Shown: positions 44,687 through 53,817, counted from the first letter of the stretch. The stretch: 64,000 bases of DNA from Nocardia aurantia (GCF_009604425.1 NZ_WEGI01000004.1:248001-312000), one strand, 5' to 3'. Notes: a model not told the origin generated them from the sequence alone. Numbers and translations: made by a program.

Positions 44687-46476
44687 GCGGGCCGGTCGTC
44701 GCCGACGCCGCCACCGCCAAGCATCCCGATGCGATGGCGCCGTTGGTCGGGTTGCTCGACGAACTGCTCGAATGGACCGTGACCGCCGCGCGCGGTGATC
44801 TGTCGGTGCGGCTGGCCCTGTCGCGCGCCCGGGTCGCCGATCCGCGGGTGCGGCTGGTGGTCGTCGGCGAGTCCGGCACCGGGATGAGCACGCTGGTGAA
44901 CGGATTGGTCGGGGTGGCGGTCAGCGCGACCCAGAGCCCGGTCAGCGTTCCGGTGATCGCCGAATACGGGCCGCAGCCGACCGCCACCCTGATCCGCTCG
45001 GTCGGCAACGGCCGGACCCAGCGGCAGCGCGTCGATCCGCTGGATCCGGGTCCGGCGCTGGCCGCGGAGAACGTGATCCGCGCCGAGTTCACCGAGCCGA
45101 GCCCGCTGCTGGCGGAGGGTTTCGTGCTGATGGACGCGCCCGGTGCACCCGCCGACACCCCGGCGGCCTGGTCGCTGATCGCCGCCGGCGACGCCGTGCT
45201 GTACGTGGCGGACGCCGGTATCGCCCTGACCACCGAGCAGATCACCTGGTTGCAGCGGATCCAGCAGGTGTGCCCGACGGTGGTGTGCGTGCTGAACAAG
45301 ATCGATCGCTATCCGCACTGGATGCAGGTGCAGCAGCGCAACCGGGAGCTGCTCGACGAGGCGGGCCTCGGCTTCGCGGTCGCGCCGATCTCCGCGCTGC
45401 GCCATCTGCAGACCGCGAGCGACCCGCGCCGGGATCTGGAATCCGGTGTGCCGCAACTGATCGAGCATCTGCGCAGCTATGTGCTGGGCCGGGCCGACAC
45501 TGTCGCCCGGGATGCCGCGGTCCGCGACATCCGCACCATCGTCGACCAACTGACGCTGACCCTGCGCTCCGAGGCGGAGACCCTGCGCGACCCGCGCCGC
45601 TATCGCGAGATCGCGGACCAACTGCGGATGCTGCGGAGCGAGGCTGACGAACTGCGGCAGCGCACGGCGGGCTGGCAGGTCACCCTCGCCGAGGGCTGCG
45701 CCGAACTGGTCGGCGACATCGAGCACGATCTGCGGCACCGGCTGCGCACGCTGGTCCGCGAGGCGGAATCCGAGATCGCCGAACGTGATCCGGCCCGCCG
45801 CTGGTCCGCGTTCGGCGCCGATCTGGACGCGCGGATCTGCGCGGCGGTCGAGGAGAACTTCGTCGTCGCCCACTATCGGTCGGTGGAACTGGCGCAGGAG
45901 GTGTCCGGCAAGTTCCCGGGCACGGAAAACGATGTGCCGCTGCCGGATCTGCGGCTGGGCGACCCGAGCGAGGTGCTGGAGCCGGTCGCCTCGCTGGAGC
46001 CGCTCGACACCGCGAAACATGGTGCGACGCAACAGTTTCTGACCGCGCTGCGCGGATCCTACGGCGGTATCCTGATGGTCGGCCTGGCCACCAGCCTGCT
46101 CGGGATGTCGCTGGTGAACTGGTATTCCGCGGGTGCGGGCGTGCTGCTCGGCGTGAACGCGCTGTGGGACGACCGCCGGATCCGCAAGCAGCGCCGGCAG
46201 GTGGAGGCGAAGGTGGCGGTCGCCCGGTTGATGGACGACGTGATCTTCCAGGTGGGCAAGGAATCGCGGAATCGGCTGCGCGCGGTGCAGCGGACCCTGC
46301 GCAGTCACTTCACCGACCTCGCCAACCAGACGCTGCGCTCGGTCGACGATTCGCTGCGCGCCGCCGAGGACGCCGCCGCCGGGCACGCCCCGGAGACCCG
46401 CGCCCGGCGGCTCACCGAGATCGAGTCGACGCTGGTGCGCCTGCGCGAGATCCGGGAGACCGCCGACGCGCTGTGA
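44683..46476 (+). CDS. dynamin-like GTPase with altered P-loop
   Basis: A 597-residue bacterial dynamin-family protein. The G1 loop reads VVGESGTGMSTLVNGLVG: the invariant P-loop Lys is Met68 (codon ATG). G3 is MDAPGAP and G4 LNKIDR, both normal. Long helical stalk segments follow (LRMLRSEADELRQRT..), with a hydrophobic hairpin (~465-490, GGILMVGLATSLLGMSLVNWYSAG) for membrane contact, and a final helix. Related IniA/IniC proteins remodel the membrane under envelope stress. The GTG overlaps the preceding stop by 4 bp. With Lys missing, GTP binding or hydrolysis may be weak, or the base could be a sequence error. Confidence 0.87.
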   Translation: MSGPVVADAATAKHPDAMAPLVGLLDELLEWTVTAARGDLSVRLALSRARVADPRVRLVVVGESGTGMSTLVNGLVGVAVSATQSPVSVPVIAEYGPQPTATLIRSVGNGRTQRQRVDPLDPGPALAAENVIRAEFTEPSPLLAEGFVLMDAPGAPADTPAAWSLIAAGDAVLYVADAGIALTTEQITWLQRIQQVCPTVVCVLNKIDRYPHWMQVQQRNRELLDEAGLGFAVAPISALRHLQTASDPRRDLESGVPQLIEHLRSYVLGRADTVARDAAVRDIRTIVDQLTLTLRSEAETLRDPRRYREIADQLRMLRSEADELRQRTAGWQVTLAEGCAELVGDIEHDLRHRLRTLVREAESEIAERDPARRWSAFGADLDARICAAVEENFVVAHYRSVELAQEVSGKFPGTENDVPLPDLRLGDPSEVLEPVASLEPLDTAKHGATQQFLTALRGSYGGILMVGLATSLLGMSLVNWYSAGAGVLLGVNALWDDRRIRKQRRQVEAKVAVARLMDDVIFQVGKESRNRLRAVQRTLRSHFTDLANQTLRSVDDSLRAAEDAAAGHAPETRARRLTEIESTLVRLREIRETADAL

Positions 46477-46489
46477 GCCGCCCGCTCAG

Positions 46490-46561
46490 GCGGTGGCGAT
46501 CGCGCGTGGTCACGCGGTGGCGATCGCGCGTGGTCACGCGGTGGCGATCGCGCGTGGTCAC
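46490..46561. repeat. three perfect 24-bp tandem repeats at the trehalase 3' end
   Basis: GCGGTGGCGATCGCGCGTGG followed by TCAC is repeated three times without change between the dynamin and trehalase stops. Each copy contains the palindrome GCGATCGC. The trehalase stop codon (46558-46560, minus strand) lies in the last copy, and each unit carries the same TGA. Confidence 0.93.
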
Positions 46562-48591
46562 GCGGTGCGGTGCGCGGCCCGGAACGCGCCCACCTCGGTG
46601 TGCTGCTCGGCGCGGATCACGTGGGTGAGCGCGTTGATCAGCGCCAGGTGCGTGAACGCCTGCGGGAAGTTGCCCAGATGCCGGCCGGTGCGCGGGTCCA
46701 GCTCCTCGGCGTACAGCTCCAGCGGGCTGGCGTAGCCGAGCAGCCGCTCGCACAGCCGCCGGGCCCGGTCCACCTCGCCGATCTCGACCAGCGCGGACAC
46801 CAGCCAGAACGAGCAGATGGTGAAGGTGCCCTCGGCGCCGAGCATGCCGTCGTCGGTGGTGTCGGTGCGGTAGCGCAGCACCAGGCCCTGCTCGGTGAGG
46901 TCGTCCGCGATGGCCAGCACCGTCGCCCGGACCCGCGGATCCTCGGGCGGCAGGAACCGCACCAGGGGTACCAGCAGCAGTGAGGCGTCCAGGCCGTCGC
47001 CACCGTAGATCTGGGTGAACACGCCGTCCGCGTTCACGCCGTGTTCCAGGATGTCGTTGCGGATCTCGTCGGCGAGGTCCGCCCACTTCTTCGCGTAGTC
47101 GAGTTCGCCGTGCATCTCGGCCAATTGGGCGCCGCGGTCCAGCGCCACCCAGCAGAACACCTTCGACGAGGTGAAGTGCTGCGGCTCGCCGCGGACCTCC
47201 CACATGCTGCGGTCCGGTTCACGCCAGTGCGCGATCGCGGCCTCCACCTGGCGAAGCAGCATGGGCCACAACGACTCCGGCACCTGCTGGCGCGACTTCA
47301 CATGCAAATACACCGAATCCAGCAGTATCCCCCAGATGTCGTGCTGTTCCTGGTTGTACGCGCCGTTGCCGATGCGCACCGGGCTGGCGCCGTCGTAGCC
47401 GTGCAGATGGTCCAGCTGCGATTCGGTGATCTCCCGCTCGCCGCCGACGCCGTACAGCACCTGCAGCGGAATGTCGGCGCCGTTGTCGGAGGTGCAGGCG
47501 TCGGACAGGAAGGCGAAGAAGTCGTCGGCCTCCCGGTTCAGCCCGAGGGTGTACAGGCCCCACAGGGCGAACGAGGAGTCCCGCACCCAGCTGTAGCGGT
47601 AGTCCCAATTGCGTTCGCCGCCAGGGGTTTCCGGCAGCGACGTCGTGGAGGCGGCGAGCAGCGCGCCGGTCGGCGCGTAGGTGAGGCCCTTCAGGGTGAG
47701 CGCGCTGCGCTGCAGATAACCGCGCCACGGGTGATCGGGGAACTTGCCCAGGGTGATCCACTGCCGCCAGTACTCGGTGGTGGCCCACATCTTCTCCGCC
47801 GCTTCGGCATACGTGCGCGGCGGCGGAAGCACCGACCAGGACAGCGCGACGAACACCTCGTCGCCCTCGCGCATCCGGGTGCGGGCCCGCGCCTCCCGGC
47901 CCTCCAGGCCGAGCCGCAGATCGGTGGTGAGCGTCAGGGTCGGGCAGTCCGGGCTGCCGCCGGCGGTGGCCTGTTCGTAGACCTCGCCGGTGTACTCCCA
48001 GACCACCGGGGTGCGGTGGTAGTCGAAGGCCGGTTCGCAGTTGACCTCCAGCTCGATCACGCCGCTGACGCATTTCACGGTGCGCAGCAGGATGTGCTCG
48101 GCGTCCCAGTCGATGGGGGTGCGGCGGTAGGTGCGGCTGCGCTTGTCGTTGTTGTGCCAGGCGCCCAGCACGAGCGCGTCACGCACGATCAGCCAGCCGG
48201 TGTCGGTTTGCCAGGTGGTTTCCACGATCAGCCCGCCGGGCAGGTAGCGGCGGGCGGCGGGCACGTTCACCCCGTAGGGGCCGACCCGGAAGTGCCCCGC
48301 GCTGCGATCGAGCATCGCGCCGAACACGCTGGGAGCGTCCGGCCGGGGCAGGCACATCCACTCCACGGCCCCGTTGCGGGCGATCAGGCAGCTGGTCTCG
48401 CAGTCGGACAGGAACGCGTAGTCATCGATCGGCGGATACGAGGACTTGTGGGTGCTGCCGATGGCCTTGGCGATATAACCGCCGCCCACCTCGATGTCCG
48501 GCGGATCGCCGAACGCGTCGCGCCGCACCGGCGCGTCGGTGGCGCCGGCGTCGATGGGGTCTTCGTCCAGCGGTTCGTCGTAGGACACCAT
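46558..48591 (-). CDS. treH: glycoside hydrolase family 15 trehalase
   Basis: A 677-residue GH15 enzyme with an N-terminal beta-sandwich (YPPIDDYAFLSDCETSCLIARNGAVEWMCLPRPDAPSVFGA) and an (alpha/alpha)6 barrel. Signature segments: GGERNWDYRYSWVRDSSFAL, WEVRGEPQHFTSSKVFCWVALDR, and YAEELDPRTGRHLGNFPQAF with the catalytic Glu. The syntenic mycobacterial enzyme (Rv2402) hydrolyses trehalose to glucose. No signal peptide, so it is intracellular and would turn over the trehalose pool. It converges on the dynamin gene. Confidence 0.92.
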   Translation of the reverse strand: MVSYDEPLDEDPIDAGATDAPVRRDAFGDPPDIEVGGGYIAKAIGSTHKSSYPPIDDYAFLSDCETSCLIARNGAVEWMCLPRPDAPSVFGAMLDRSAGHFRVGPYGVNVPAARRYLPGGLIVETTWQTDTGWLIVRDALVLGAWHNNDKRSRTYRRTPIDWDAEHILLRTVKCVSGVIELEVNCEPAFDYHRTPVVWEYTGEVYEQATAGGSPDCPTLTLTTDLRLGLEGREARARTRMREGDEVFVALSWSVLPPPRTYAEAAEKMWATTEYWRQWITLGKFPDHPWRGYLQRSALTLKGLTYAPTGALLAASTTSLPETPGGERNWDYRYSWVRDSSFALWGLYTLGLNREADDFFAFLSDACTSDNGADIPLQVLYGVGGEREITESQLDHLHGYDGASPVRIGNGAYNQEQHDIWGILLDSVYLHVKSRQQVPESLWPMLLRQVEAAIAHWREPDRSMWEVRGEPQHFTSSKVFCWVALDRGAQLAEMHGELDYAKKWADLADEIRNDILEHGVNADGVFTQIYGGDGLDASLLLVPLVRFLPPEDPRVRATVLAIADDLTEQGLVLRYRTDTTDDGMLGAEGTFTICSFWLVSALVEIGEVDRARRLCERLLGYASPLELYAEELDPRTGRHLGNFPQAFTHLALINALTHVIRAEQHTEVGAFRAAHRTA

Positions 48592-48693
48592 GTGACCATC
48601 ATCGGCGCGCTGTCCAGTGCCGTCTACACCGCATTTCTGGTTGCCAGGTGAACGATGTGCGGGAATTCGCGCACCGGGCGGATCGGGCGGACG

Positions 48694-48771
48694 TCAGCGA
48701 GTGAGCAACCAGGCGACGACCACGAGCACGAGCAGCGCGACGAGAGCCAGCTGCACCCGGGAGCGCGGCAT
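48694..48771 (-). CDS. 25-residue single-helix membrane miniprotein
   Basis: An ATG overlapping the stop of the preceding gene (TGATG) opens a 25-codon frame: a basic start (MPRSR) then one strongly hydrophobic helix (VQLALVALLVLVVVAWLL) and TR. Coupled translation and the clean helix make it a credible small membrane protein; it might also be chance. No function is known. Confidence 0.55.
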   Translation of the reverse strand: MPRSRVQLALVALLVLVVVAWLLTR

Positions 48772-49130
48772 CAGACGGCCTCCTCGGCGGCGCGGCGGCG
48801 GCGCGGGCGCGGGCCGCCCGGATGCCGCGGAGTCCCCGCGCCCGGGCCGTCGCCGCCACGAGCCGGCTGCCGGCGCCGGCGGGCGCCGACCGTGCGGGCC
48901 ACGGCGGACCGGCCGGCGGATGGGGTGGCGCGCGTCACGGGGGTCTGCGCCGCCGCGGGCCGGTCCCGGCCGAGCAGCCGCAGGGCGATCCGCAGGCCGC
49001 GGTCGAGCAGGTAGGCGATCGCGAAACTGACCGGGATCATGCCCACGAGGACCACGGCGAACTGCGGAATGAAGGGCAGGCCGGCCACCCAGAGCTCGAA
49101 GCCGTCCCACCACCCTGCGAAGCGATGCAC
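48771..49130 (-). CDS. small membrane protein with basic disordered tail (Rv2401A-like position)
   Basis: A 119-residue protein. Residues 1-55 hold WWDGFELWVAGLPFIPQFAVV and one or two membrane helices (VVLVGMIPVSFAIAYLLDRGL); the rest is Arg/Pro/Ala-rich and disordered. It sits beside the trehalase gene as a small membrane protein does in mycobacteria. Function unknown. The downstream miniprotein is translationally coupled to it. Confidence 0.75.
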   Translation of the reverse strand: MHRFAGWWDGFELWVAGLPFIPQFAVVLVGMIPVSFAIAYLLDRGLRIALRLLGRDRPAAAQTPVTRATPSAGRSAVARTVGARRRRQPARGGDGPGAGTPRHPGGPRPRRRRAAEEAV

Positions 49131-49227
49131 GGGCCCAGCCTAGTTGCTTTCGGCGGGTGCGGAACCATCGGATGAATGCGGGGAAAGAGTTCGGCGAAGC
49201 TGCCGAGTTGCCGGTACGCTGCACGGC

Positions 49228-49491
49228 ATGTCGACCGATGAGGACTTCGCGGAGCTGACGGCCATGCTGGACGCCGACGATATCGAAGACGAGCCCCGCC
49301 TGATCGCCACCCACTACGCGACGCCCGAGGAGGCGATCGAGATGGTGCGCGCGGCGCAGACTCTCGGCCTCGGTATTCGCCTGCACAATCGCCTCCGGGT
49401 CGAGGAGCCCAACGACGACGGCGAGGAGACGGCGGTCGAGGAGTGGATCCTCGATCTGCTGGACAGCCCGCCGGAAGTCGAAGAGGACTGA
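49228..49491 (+). CDS. small acidic conserved hypothetical protein
   Basis: An 87-residue acidic protein (MSTDEDFAELTAMLDADDIEDE..., ending SPPEVEED). The central segment HYATPEEAIEMVRAAQTLGLGIRLHN looks like a folded helix-strand unit. No family recognised. The ATG at 49228 is preferred because the in-frame upstream codons to 49144 overlap the divergent promoter region. It may be a regulator of ribonuclease-E-inhibitor type (RraB-like proteins have a similar short acidic form), but this is only a guess. Confidence 0.75.
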   Translation: MSTDEDFAELTAMLDADDIEDEPRLIATHYATPEEAIEMVRAAQTLGLGIRLHNRLRVEEPNDDGEETAVEEWILDLLDSPPEVEED

Positions 49492-49718
49492 TCCGCCGGA
49501 GCCGCCGCTCAGCGGCTCCACAGCAGTGAATGCCGTCCGCGGTGCCGTCGCGCCCTCGTCCCGAGGCCGCGGCGCACCGCTCCCGGTGGGATCGCCCACC
49601 GTTTCCCGGCACCCGGTGCCGGCCCGCCGATGGTCCGCTCGGGCGGGCGATTGCACCGTTGGCGCCGAATTAACCGCACAGTCATCCGAGTAGTTCGCGG
49701 TGCCCTGTCCGATTCTGT

Positions 49719-49724
49719 TACAGT
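49719..49724 (+). promoter_or_regulatory. -10 box of the sulfate transporter transcript
   Basis: TACAGT ends 6 bp before the GTG of the leader peptide, which puts the likely transcription start on the start codon itself and makes the leader peptide leaderless. No good -35 is visible. Confidence 0.55.
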
Positions 49725-49730
49725 CTGCCG

Positions 49731-49826
49731 GTGTCTTCGAGCGCTGTACCGCAGGTCCGCCATGAATTGGCGTTGATCGCAGTCGGCTGTCTCGTCGTCG
49801 CGGACGTCTACTGTCGCGCTCAGTAG
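49731..49826 (+). CDS. 31-residue Cys-containing leader peptide of the sulfate operon
   Basis: A GTG-initiated frame starts VSSSAVPQVRHELALIAVGC and ends VADVYCRAQ, stop TAG. It has Cys at 20 and 28. It resembles the short Cys-containing leader peptides known upstream of sulfate and cysteine genes in mycobacteria (the Ms4533A family precedes the subI ortholog, from memory), where translation senses cysteinyl-tRNA supply and attenuates the operon. The stop is 187 bp before the subI start; that gap shows no other gene and probably holds the attenuator structure. Confidence 0.75.
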   Translation: MSSSAVPQVRHELALIAVGCLVVADVYCRAQ

Positions 49827-50013
49827 CGGCACCGCTGCGCGTTCTTCCCCGTGGGTAGACTGGCGCGCATTCTTTCGCAGTTGTGCCCGTACCTCCGAGC
49901 GGCCCCGCGCCGCAGCCGCGCCACCGCCGTGACCGTTATCGAGTCCGGCGGAGCTACCCGGCAACCGTCCGCGCCGACCCGATAACGCGCGGAAGCAGGA
50001 AAGGTTCAACCCG

Positions 50014-51072
50014 ATGTCTCGCAGTTCCGGTTTTCTCTCACGCCGACGGGCCCTCGCCGTCGCGCTCACCGCGGTGGCGGCGGTCGGACTCACCGCGTGT
50101 GGCGGCGGATCCAGCGACTCGACCAGCGGCAAGAGCGACAATGCCGGTGGCGGGACCACCAGCAATCTCACCCTGGTCGCGTACTCCGCGCCGAAGCCGG
50201 GATTCGACAAGGTGATCCCCGCCTTCAACAAGACCGACGCCGGCAAGGGCGTGGCGGTCCAGGCGTCCTACGGCGCCTCCGGTGACCAGTCCCGGAAGGT
50301 GAAGGACGGCACCCCGGCCGACGTCGTGAACTTCTCCGTCGAGCCCGACATCACCCGCCTGGTCGACGCCGGTCTGGTCGATTCGAGCTGGAACGCCGAC
50401 GCCAACAAGGGTGTCCCGATCAACTCGGTGGTCGTGATCGCGGTCCGCAAGGGCAACCCGAAGGGCATCCACGACTGGGACGACCTGCTGAAGCCGGGCG
50501 TCGAGGTGGTGACCCCGAGCCCGTTCAGCTCCGGTTCGGCCAAGTGGAACCTGCTCGCGCCGTACGGGGCCAAGAGCGAGGGCGGCAAGAACCCGCAGGC
50601 CGGGCTCGACTACCTGAGCAAGCTGGTCACCAAGGAGCACGTCAAGGTGCAGCCGACCTCCGGTCGCGAGGCCACCGAGACCTTCCTGCAGGGCACCGGC
50701 GACGTGCTGCTCAGCTACGAGAACGAGGCGCTGTTCGCCGAGCGCAACGGCGATCAGCTGGAGCACATCATCCCGCCGATCACCCTGAAGATCGAGAACC
50801 CGGTGGCGGTGCTGAAGAACGCCAAGAACCCGGACAAGGCCGTCGCCTTCCGCGACTTCCTGTACAGCTCGGACGGGCAGACCGCGCTGGCCACTGCCGG
50901 ATTCCGCCCGGTGGATCCGAAGGTCGCCGCGAACTTCACCAAGGATTTCCCGGCGCCGTCGCAGAAGTTGTGGACCATCGCCGATCTGGGTGGCTGGAAG
51001 CAGCTGGACAAGGACCTGTTCACACAGGGCACCGGCAGCGTCGCGCAGATCTACGACAAGGCCACCAAGTAG
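50014..51072 (+). CDS. subI: sulfate/thiosulfate ABC transporter, substrate-binding lipoprotein
   Basis: A 352-residue lipoprotein (signal peptide with lipobox GLTAC, Cys ~29) then a Gly/Ser linker and a periplasmic-binding fold. Conserved segments: LVAYSAPKPGFDKVIPAF, YGASGDQSRKV, VVNFSVEPDITRLV, VVTPSPFSSGSAKWNLLAPYG and LLSYENEALF. It captures sulfate or thiosulfate for CysTWA. The ATG follows GCAGGAAAGGTTCAACCCG. It begins the operon and matches Rv2400c. Confidence 0.95.
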   Translation: MSRSSGFLSRRRALAVALTAVAAVGLTACGGGSSDSTSGKSDNAGGGTTSNLTLVAYSAPKPGFDKVIPAFNKTDAGKGVAVQASYGASGDQSRKVKDGTPADVVNFSVEPDITRLVDAGLVDSSWNADANKGVPINSVVVIAVRKGNPKGIHDWDDLLKPGVEVVTPSPFSSGSAKWNLLAPYGAKSEGGKNPQAGLDYLSKLVTKEHVKVQPTSGREATETFLQGTGDVLLSYENEALFAERNGDQLEHIIPPITLKIENPVAVLKNAKNPDKAVAFRDFLYSSDGQTALATAGFRPVDPKVAANFTKDFPAPSQKLWTIADLGGWKQLDKDLFTQGTGSVAQIYDKATK

Positions 51073-51087
51073 CGACCACAGGAATCA

Positions 51088-51984
51088 TTGAACGACGTGA
51101 GTGACAGCGACATCGACCTCGGGACCGCCGCCGGTCCCGAGGTCGGGCGGGAGACATCCGGCGGCAGCCCGCGGGCGTCCTGGCTCCGGATAACCGGAGC
51201 GGTCGGGCCGCTGGGGATCGCGACCGCGATGCTGTGGCTCAGCGTCATCGTGCTGCTGCCGCTGGCGGCGCTGACCGTGCATTCCTTCGACAGCGGCTGG
51301 TCCGGGTTCTGGGACGCGGTCACCGCGCCGTCGGCGTTGCAGGCCCTGCGCATCACCGTGCTGGTGTCCGTCGTGGTGGCGCTGATCAATGTCGTGATGG
51401 GCACCCTGATCGCGTGGGTGCTGGTCCGCGACGAGTTCCCGGGCAAGAACATCGTGAACGCCCTGATCGATCTGCCGTTCGCGCTGCCGACGATCGTGGC
51501 GAGCATCGTGCTGCTGGCCCTCTACGGGCCGCAGAGCCCGGTCGGTATCCACCTCAACGCCACCCAGCCGGGCCTGGTCGTGGCGCTGGCGTTCGTCACG
51601 CTGCCGTTCGTGGTGCGGGCCGTGCAGCCGGTGCTGATGGAGGCCGACCGCGAGGTGGAGCAGGCCGCCGCGTCGCTCGGCGCGGACAACCTGACCACGT
51701 TTCGCCGGATCGTGCTGCCGACGCTCGCGCCGGCGATCATCTCCGGCGGCGGGCTGGCCTTCGCCCGCGCCGTCGGCGAGTTCGGTTCGGTGGTGCTGAT
51801 CGGCGGCAACATTCCCCGGCACACACAGGTGGCCTCGCAGTACATCCAGCAGCAGATCGAAATCGATCGGCCGGTCAACGCGGCCGCGGTGTCGGTGGCC
51901 CTGCTGGTCATCTCGTTCGCGGTGCTGCTGGTGCTGCGGCTGTTCTCGGAGCGGTCCGCCCGGAAGGAGAAGCAGACCCGATGA
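51088..51984 (+). CDS. cysT: sulfate ABC transporter permease CysT
   Basis: A ~298-residue permease with six helices. The EAA loop reads EQAAASLGADNLTTFRRIVLPTLAPAI and the channel segments include LPFALPTIVASIVLLALYG and FARAVGEFGSVVLIGGN. The start is uncertain: TTG at 51088 sits 4 nt after AGGA, and GTG at 51097 is the alternative. It lies 15 bp after subI and overlaps cysW by 4 bp. Confidence 0.94.
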   Translation: MNDVSDSDIDLGTAAGPEVGRETSGGSPRASWLRITGAVGPLGIATAMLWLSVIVLLPLAALTVHSFDSGWSGFWDAVTAPSALQALRITVLVSVVVALINVVMGTLIAWVLVRDEFPGKNIVNALIDLPFALPTIVASIVLLALYGPQSPVGIHLNATQPGLVVALAFVTLPFVVRAVQPVLMEADREVEQAAASLGADNLTTFRRIVLPTLAPAIISGGGLAFARAVGEFGSVVLIGGNIPRHTQVASQYIQQQIEIDRPVNAAAVSVALLVISFAVLLVLRLFSERSARKEKQTR

Positions 51985-52793
51985 AGCTGTCCGCACCCAC
52001 CCGGATCTCCTTGCGCGTGATCGCGCTGGCGTACCTTTTCGTGCTGCTGGTGGCGCCGCTGATCATCATCCTGTGGCGCAGTTTCGAGCACGGGATCGCC
52101 GCGTTCTTCTCCTCGATCACCACCCCGGCCGCGGTGTCGGCGATCGACCTCTCGCTGCTGATCATCGCGATCGTGGTGCCGCTGAACGTCGTGTTCGGCG
52201 TGATCACCGCGATCGCGCTGGTCCGCGGCAACTTCCCCGGCCGCACCCTGCTCCAGGGCGTGGTGGACCTGCCGTTCGCGGTGTCGCCGGTGGTGGTCGG
52301 CGTCTCGCTGATCATGCTGTGGGGGATCAACGGCTGGTTCGGCGGCGTCCAGGAACATCTCGGCCTCAAGGTGATCTTCGGCCTGACCGGCATGGTGCTG
52401 GCCACCATCTTCGTGACGCTGCCGTTCGTGGTCAGCGAGGTGGTACCGGTGCTGCACGAGATCGGCGACGATCAGGAACAGGCCGCCGCGACCCTGGGCG
52501 CCTCCTGGTGGCAGACGTTCTGGCGAATCACCCTGCCGGCCATCCGCTGGGGCCTCACCTACGGCATCGTGCTGACCGTCGCGCGCTCGCTGGGTGAGTT
52601 CGGCGCGGTGACCATGGTGTCGTCGGCGCTGCCGGGCATCTCGCAGACCCTGACGCTGCTCGTCCACGGGCGATACATCAACGACCACAACACCTTCGGC
52701 GCGTACTGCGCGGCGACGCTGCTGATGGCGCTGGCGCTCGTGACCCTGATTCTGATGACTCTGCTCGAACGCAAGCGGGGGAAAGCCAAGTGA
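51981..52793 (+). CDS. cysW: sulfate ABC transporter permease CysW
   Basis: A 270-residue six-helix permease pairing with CysT. EAA loop: [30 protein letters not shown]; also [20 protein letters not shown] and [14 protein letters not shown]. The ATG overlaps the cysT stop (ATGA). Matches Rv2398c. Confidence 0.95.
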   Translation: MKLSAPTRISLRVIALAYLFVLLVAPLIIILWRSFEHGIAAFFSSITTPAAVSAIDLSLLIIAIVVPLNVVFGVITAIALVRGNFPGRTLLQGVVDLPFAVSPVVVGVSLIMLWGINGWFGGVQEHLGLKVIFGLTGMVLATIFVTLPFVVSEVVPVLHEIGDDQEQAAATLGASWWQTFWRITLPAIRWGLTYGIVLTVARSLGEFGAVTMVSSALPGISQTLTLLVHGRYINDHNTFGAYCAATLLMALALVTLILMTLLERKRGKAK

Positions 52794-52821
52794 TTCGAGC
52801 GACCGTGCCGGAGGCGGCCAG

Positions 52822-53817
52822 ATGATTACCGTGACCAACGCGAACAAGCGGTACGGCTCGTTCGCGGCCCTCGACGACGTGAGCCTGGAGATCCCCTCCG
52901 GCGAGCTCACCGCCCTGCTCGGCCCGTCCGGTTCGGGCAAGTCGACGCTGCTGCGCTCGATCGCGGGACTGGAGAGCCTGGATTCGGGCGTCGTGACGAT
53001 CGCCGGCCGCGACGTCACCCGCCTCGCGCCGCAGAAGCGCGACATCGGCTTCGTGTTCCAGCACTATGCCGCCTTCAAGCACATGACCGTGCGCGACAAC
53101 GTGGCCTTCGGCCTGAAGATCCGGCGGCGGCCGAAGCAGGAGATCAGCAAGCGGGTCGACGAACTGCTCGGCATCGTCGGCCTGGACGGTTTCCAGCACC
53201 GCTATCCGGCGCAGTTGTCCGGTGGCCAGCGGCAGCGCATGGCGCTGGCCCGCGCGCTGGCGGTGGATCCGCAGGTGTTGCTGCTCGACGAGCCGTTCGG
53301 CGCGCTCGACGCCAAGGTGCGCGAGGATCTACGCACCTGGCTGCGCCGCCTGCACGAGGAGGTGCACGTCACCACCGTGCTGGTCACCCACGATCAGGAG
53401 GAGGCGCTCGACGTCGCCGACCGGATCGCGGTGATGAACGCGGGCCGGATCGAGCAGGTCGGCAGCCCCGAGGACGTGTACGACCGCCCGGCGAACGAGT
53501 TCGTGATGTCGTTCCTGGGCTCGGTCGCGAAGCTGAACGGGCATCTGGTCCGGCCGCACGACATCCGCATCGGCCGCGACCCCGGCCTGGCGCTGGCCGA
53601 GCACGAGGGCACCGCGGAATCCGCGGGCATCACCCGGGCGACGGTCGAGCGCGTGGTGCGGCTCGGATTCGAGGTGCGGCTGGAGCTGCGCAACGCCGCC
53701 ACCGGCGACCATTTCAACGCCCAGGTCACCCGCGGCGACGCGGCGGCCCTGAGGCTCGCCGAGGGGGAGACGGTGTACGCGCGGGCCACGCGCATCCCGG
53801 AGCTGCCGGCGAGTTGA
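52822..53817 (+). CDS. cysA: sulfate ABC transporter ATPase CysA
   Basis: A 331-residue ATPase: Walker [11 protein letters not shown]-loop VFQHYA, signature [15 protein letters not shown], Walker [13 protein letters not shown], switch His in VTHDQEEAL, and a C-terminal TOBE-like regulatory region (~235-331) with a conserved HDIRIGRDP. It powers sulfate import with CysT/CysW. It lies 28 bp after cysW and ends the operon; a hairpin follows about 200 bp on. Confidence 0.95.
   Translation: MITVTNANKRYGSFAALDDVSLEIPSGELTALLGPSGSGKSTLLRSIAGLESLDSGVVTIAGRDVTRLAPQKRDIGFVFQHYAAFKHMTVRDNVAFGLKIRRRPKQEISKRVDELLGIVGLDGFQHRYPAQLSGGQRQRMALARALAVDPQVLLLDEPFGALDAKVREDLRTWLRRLHEEVHVTTVLVTHDQEEALDVADRIAVMNAGRIEQVGSPEDVYDRPANEFVMSFLGSVAKLNGHLVRPHDIRIGRDPGLALAEHEGTAESAGITRATVERVVRLGFEVRLELRNAATGDHFNAQVTRGDAAALRLAEGETVYARATRIPELPAS

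Noticed and set aside
49492..49730. Possible gene between the acidic protein and the sulfate leader peptide
   Set aside because: No frame with sensible composition or start signal; it contains the promoter of the sulfate operon.
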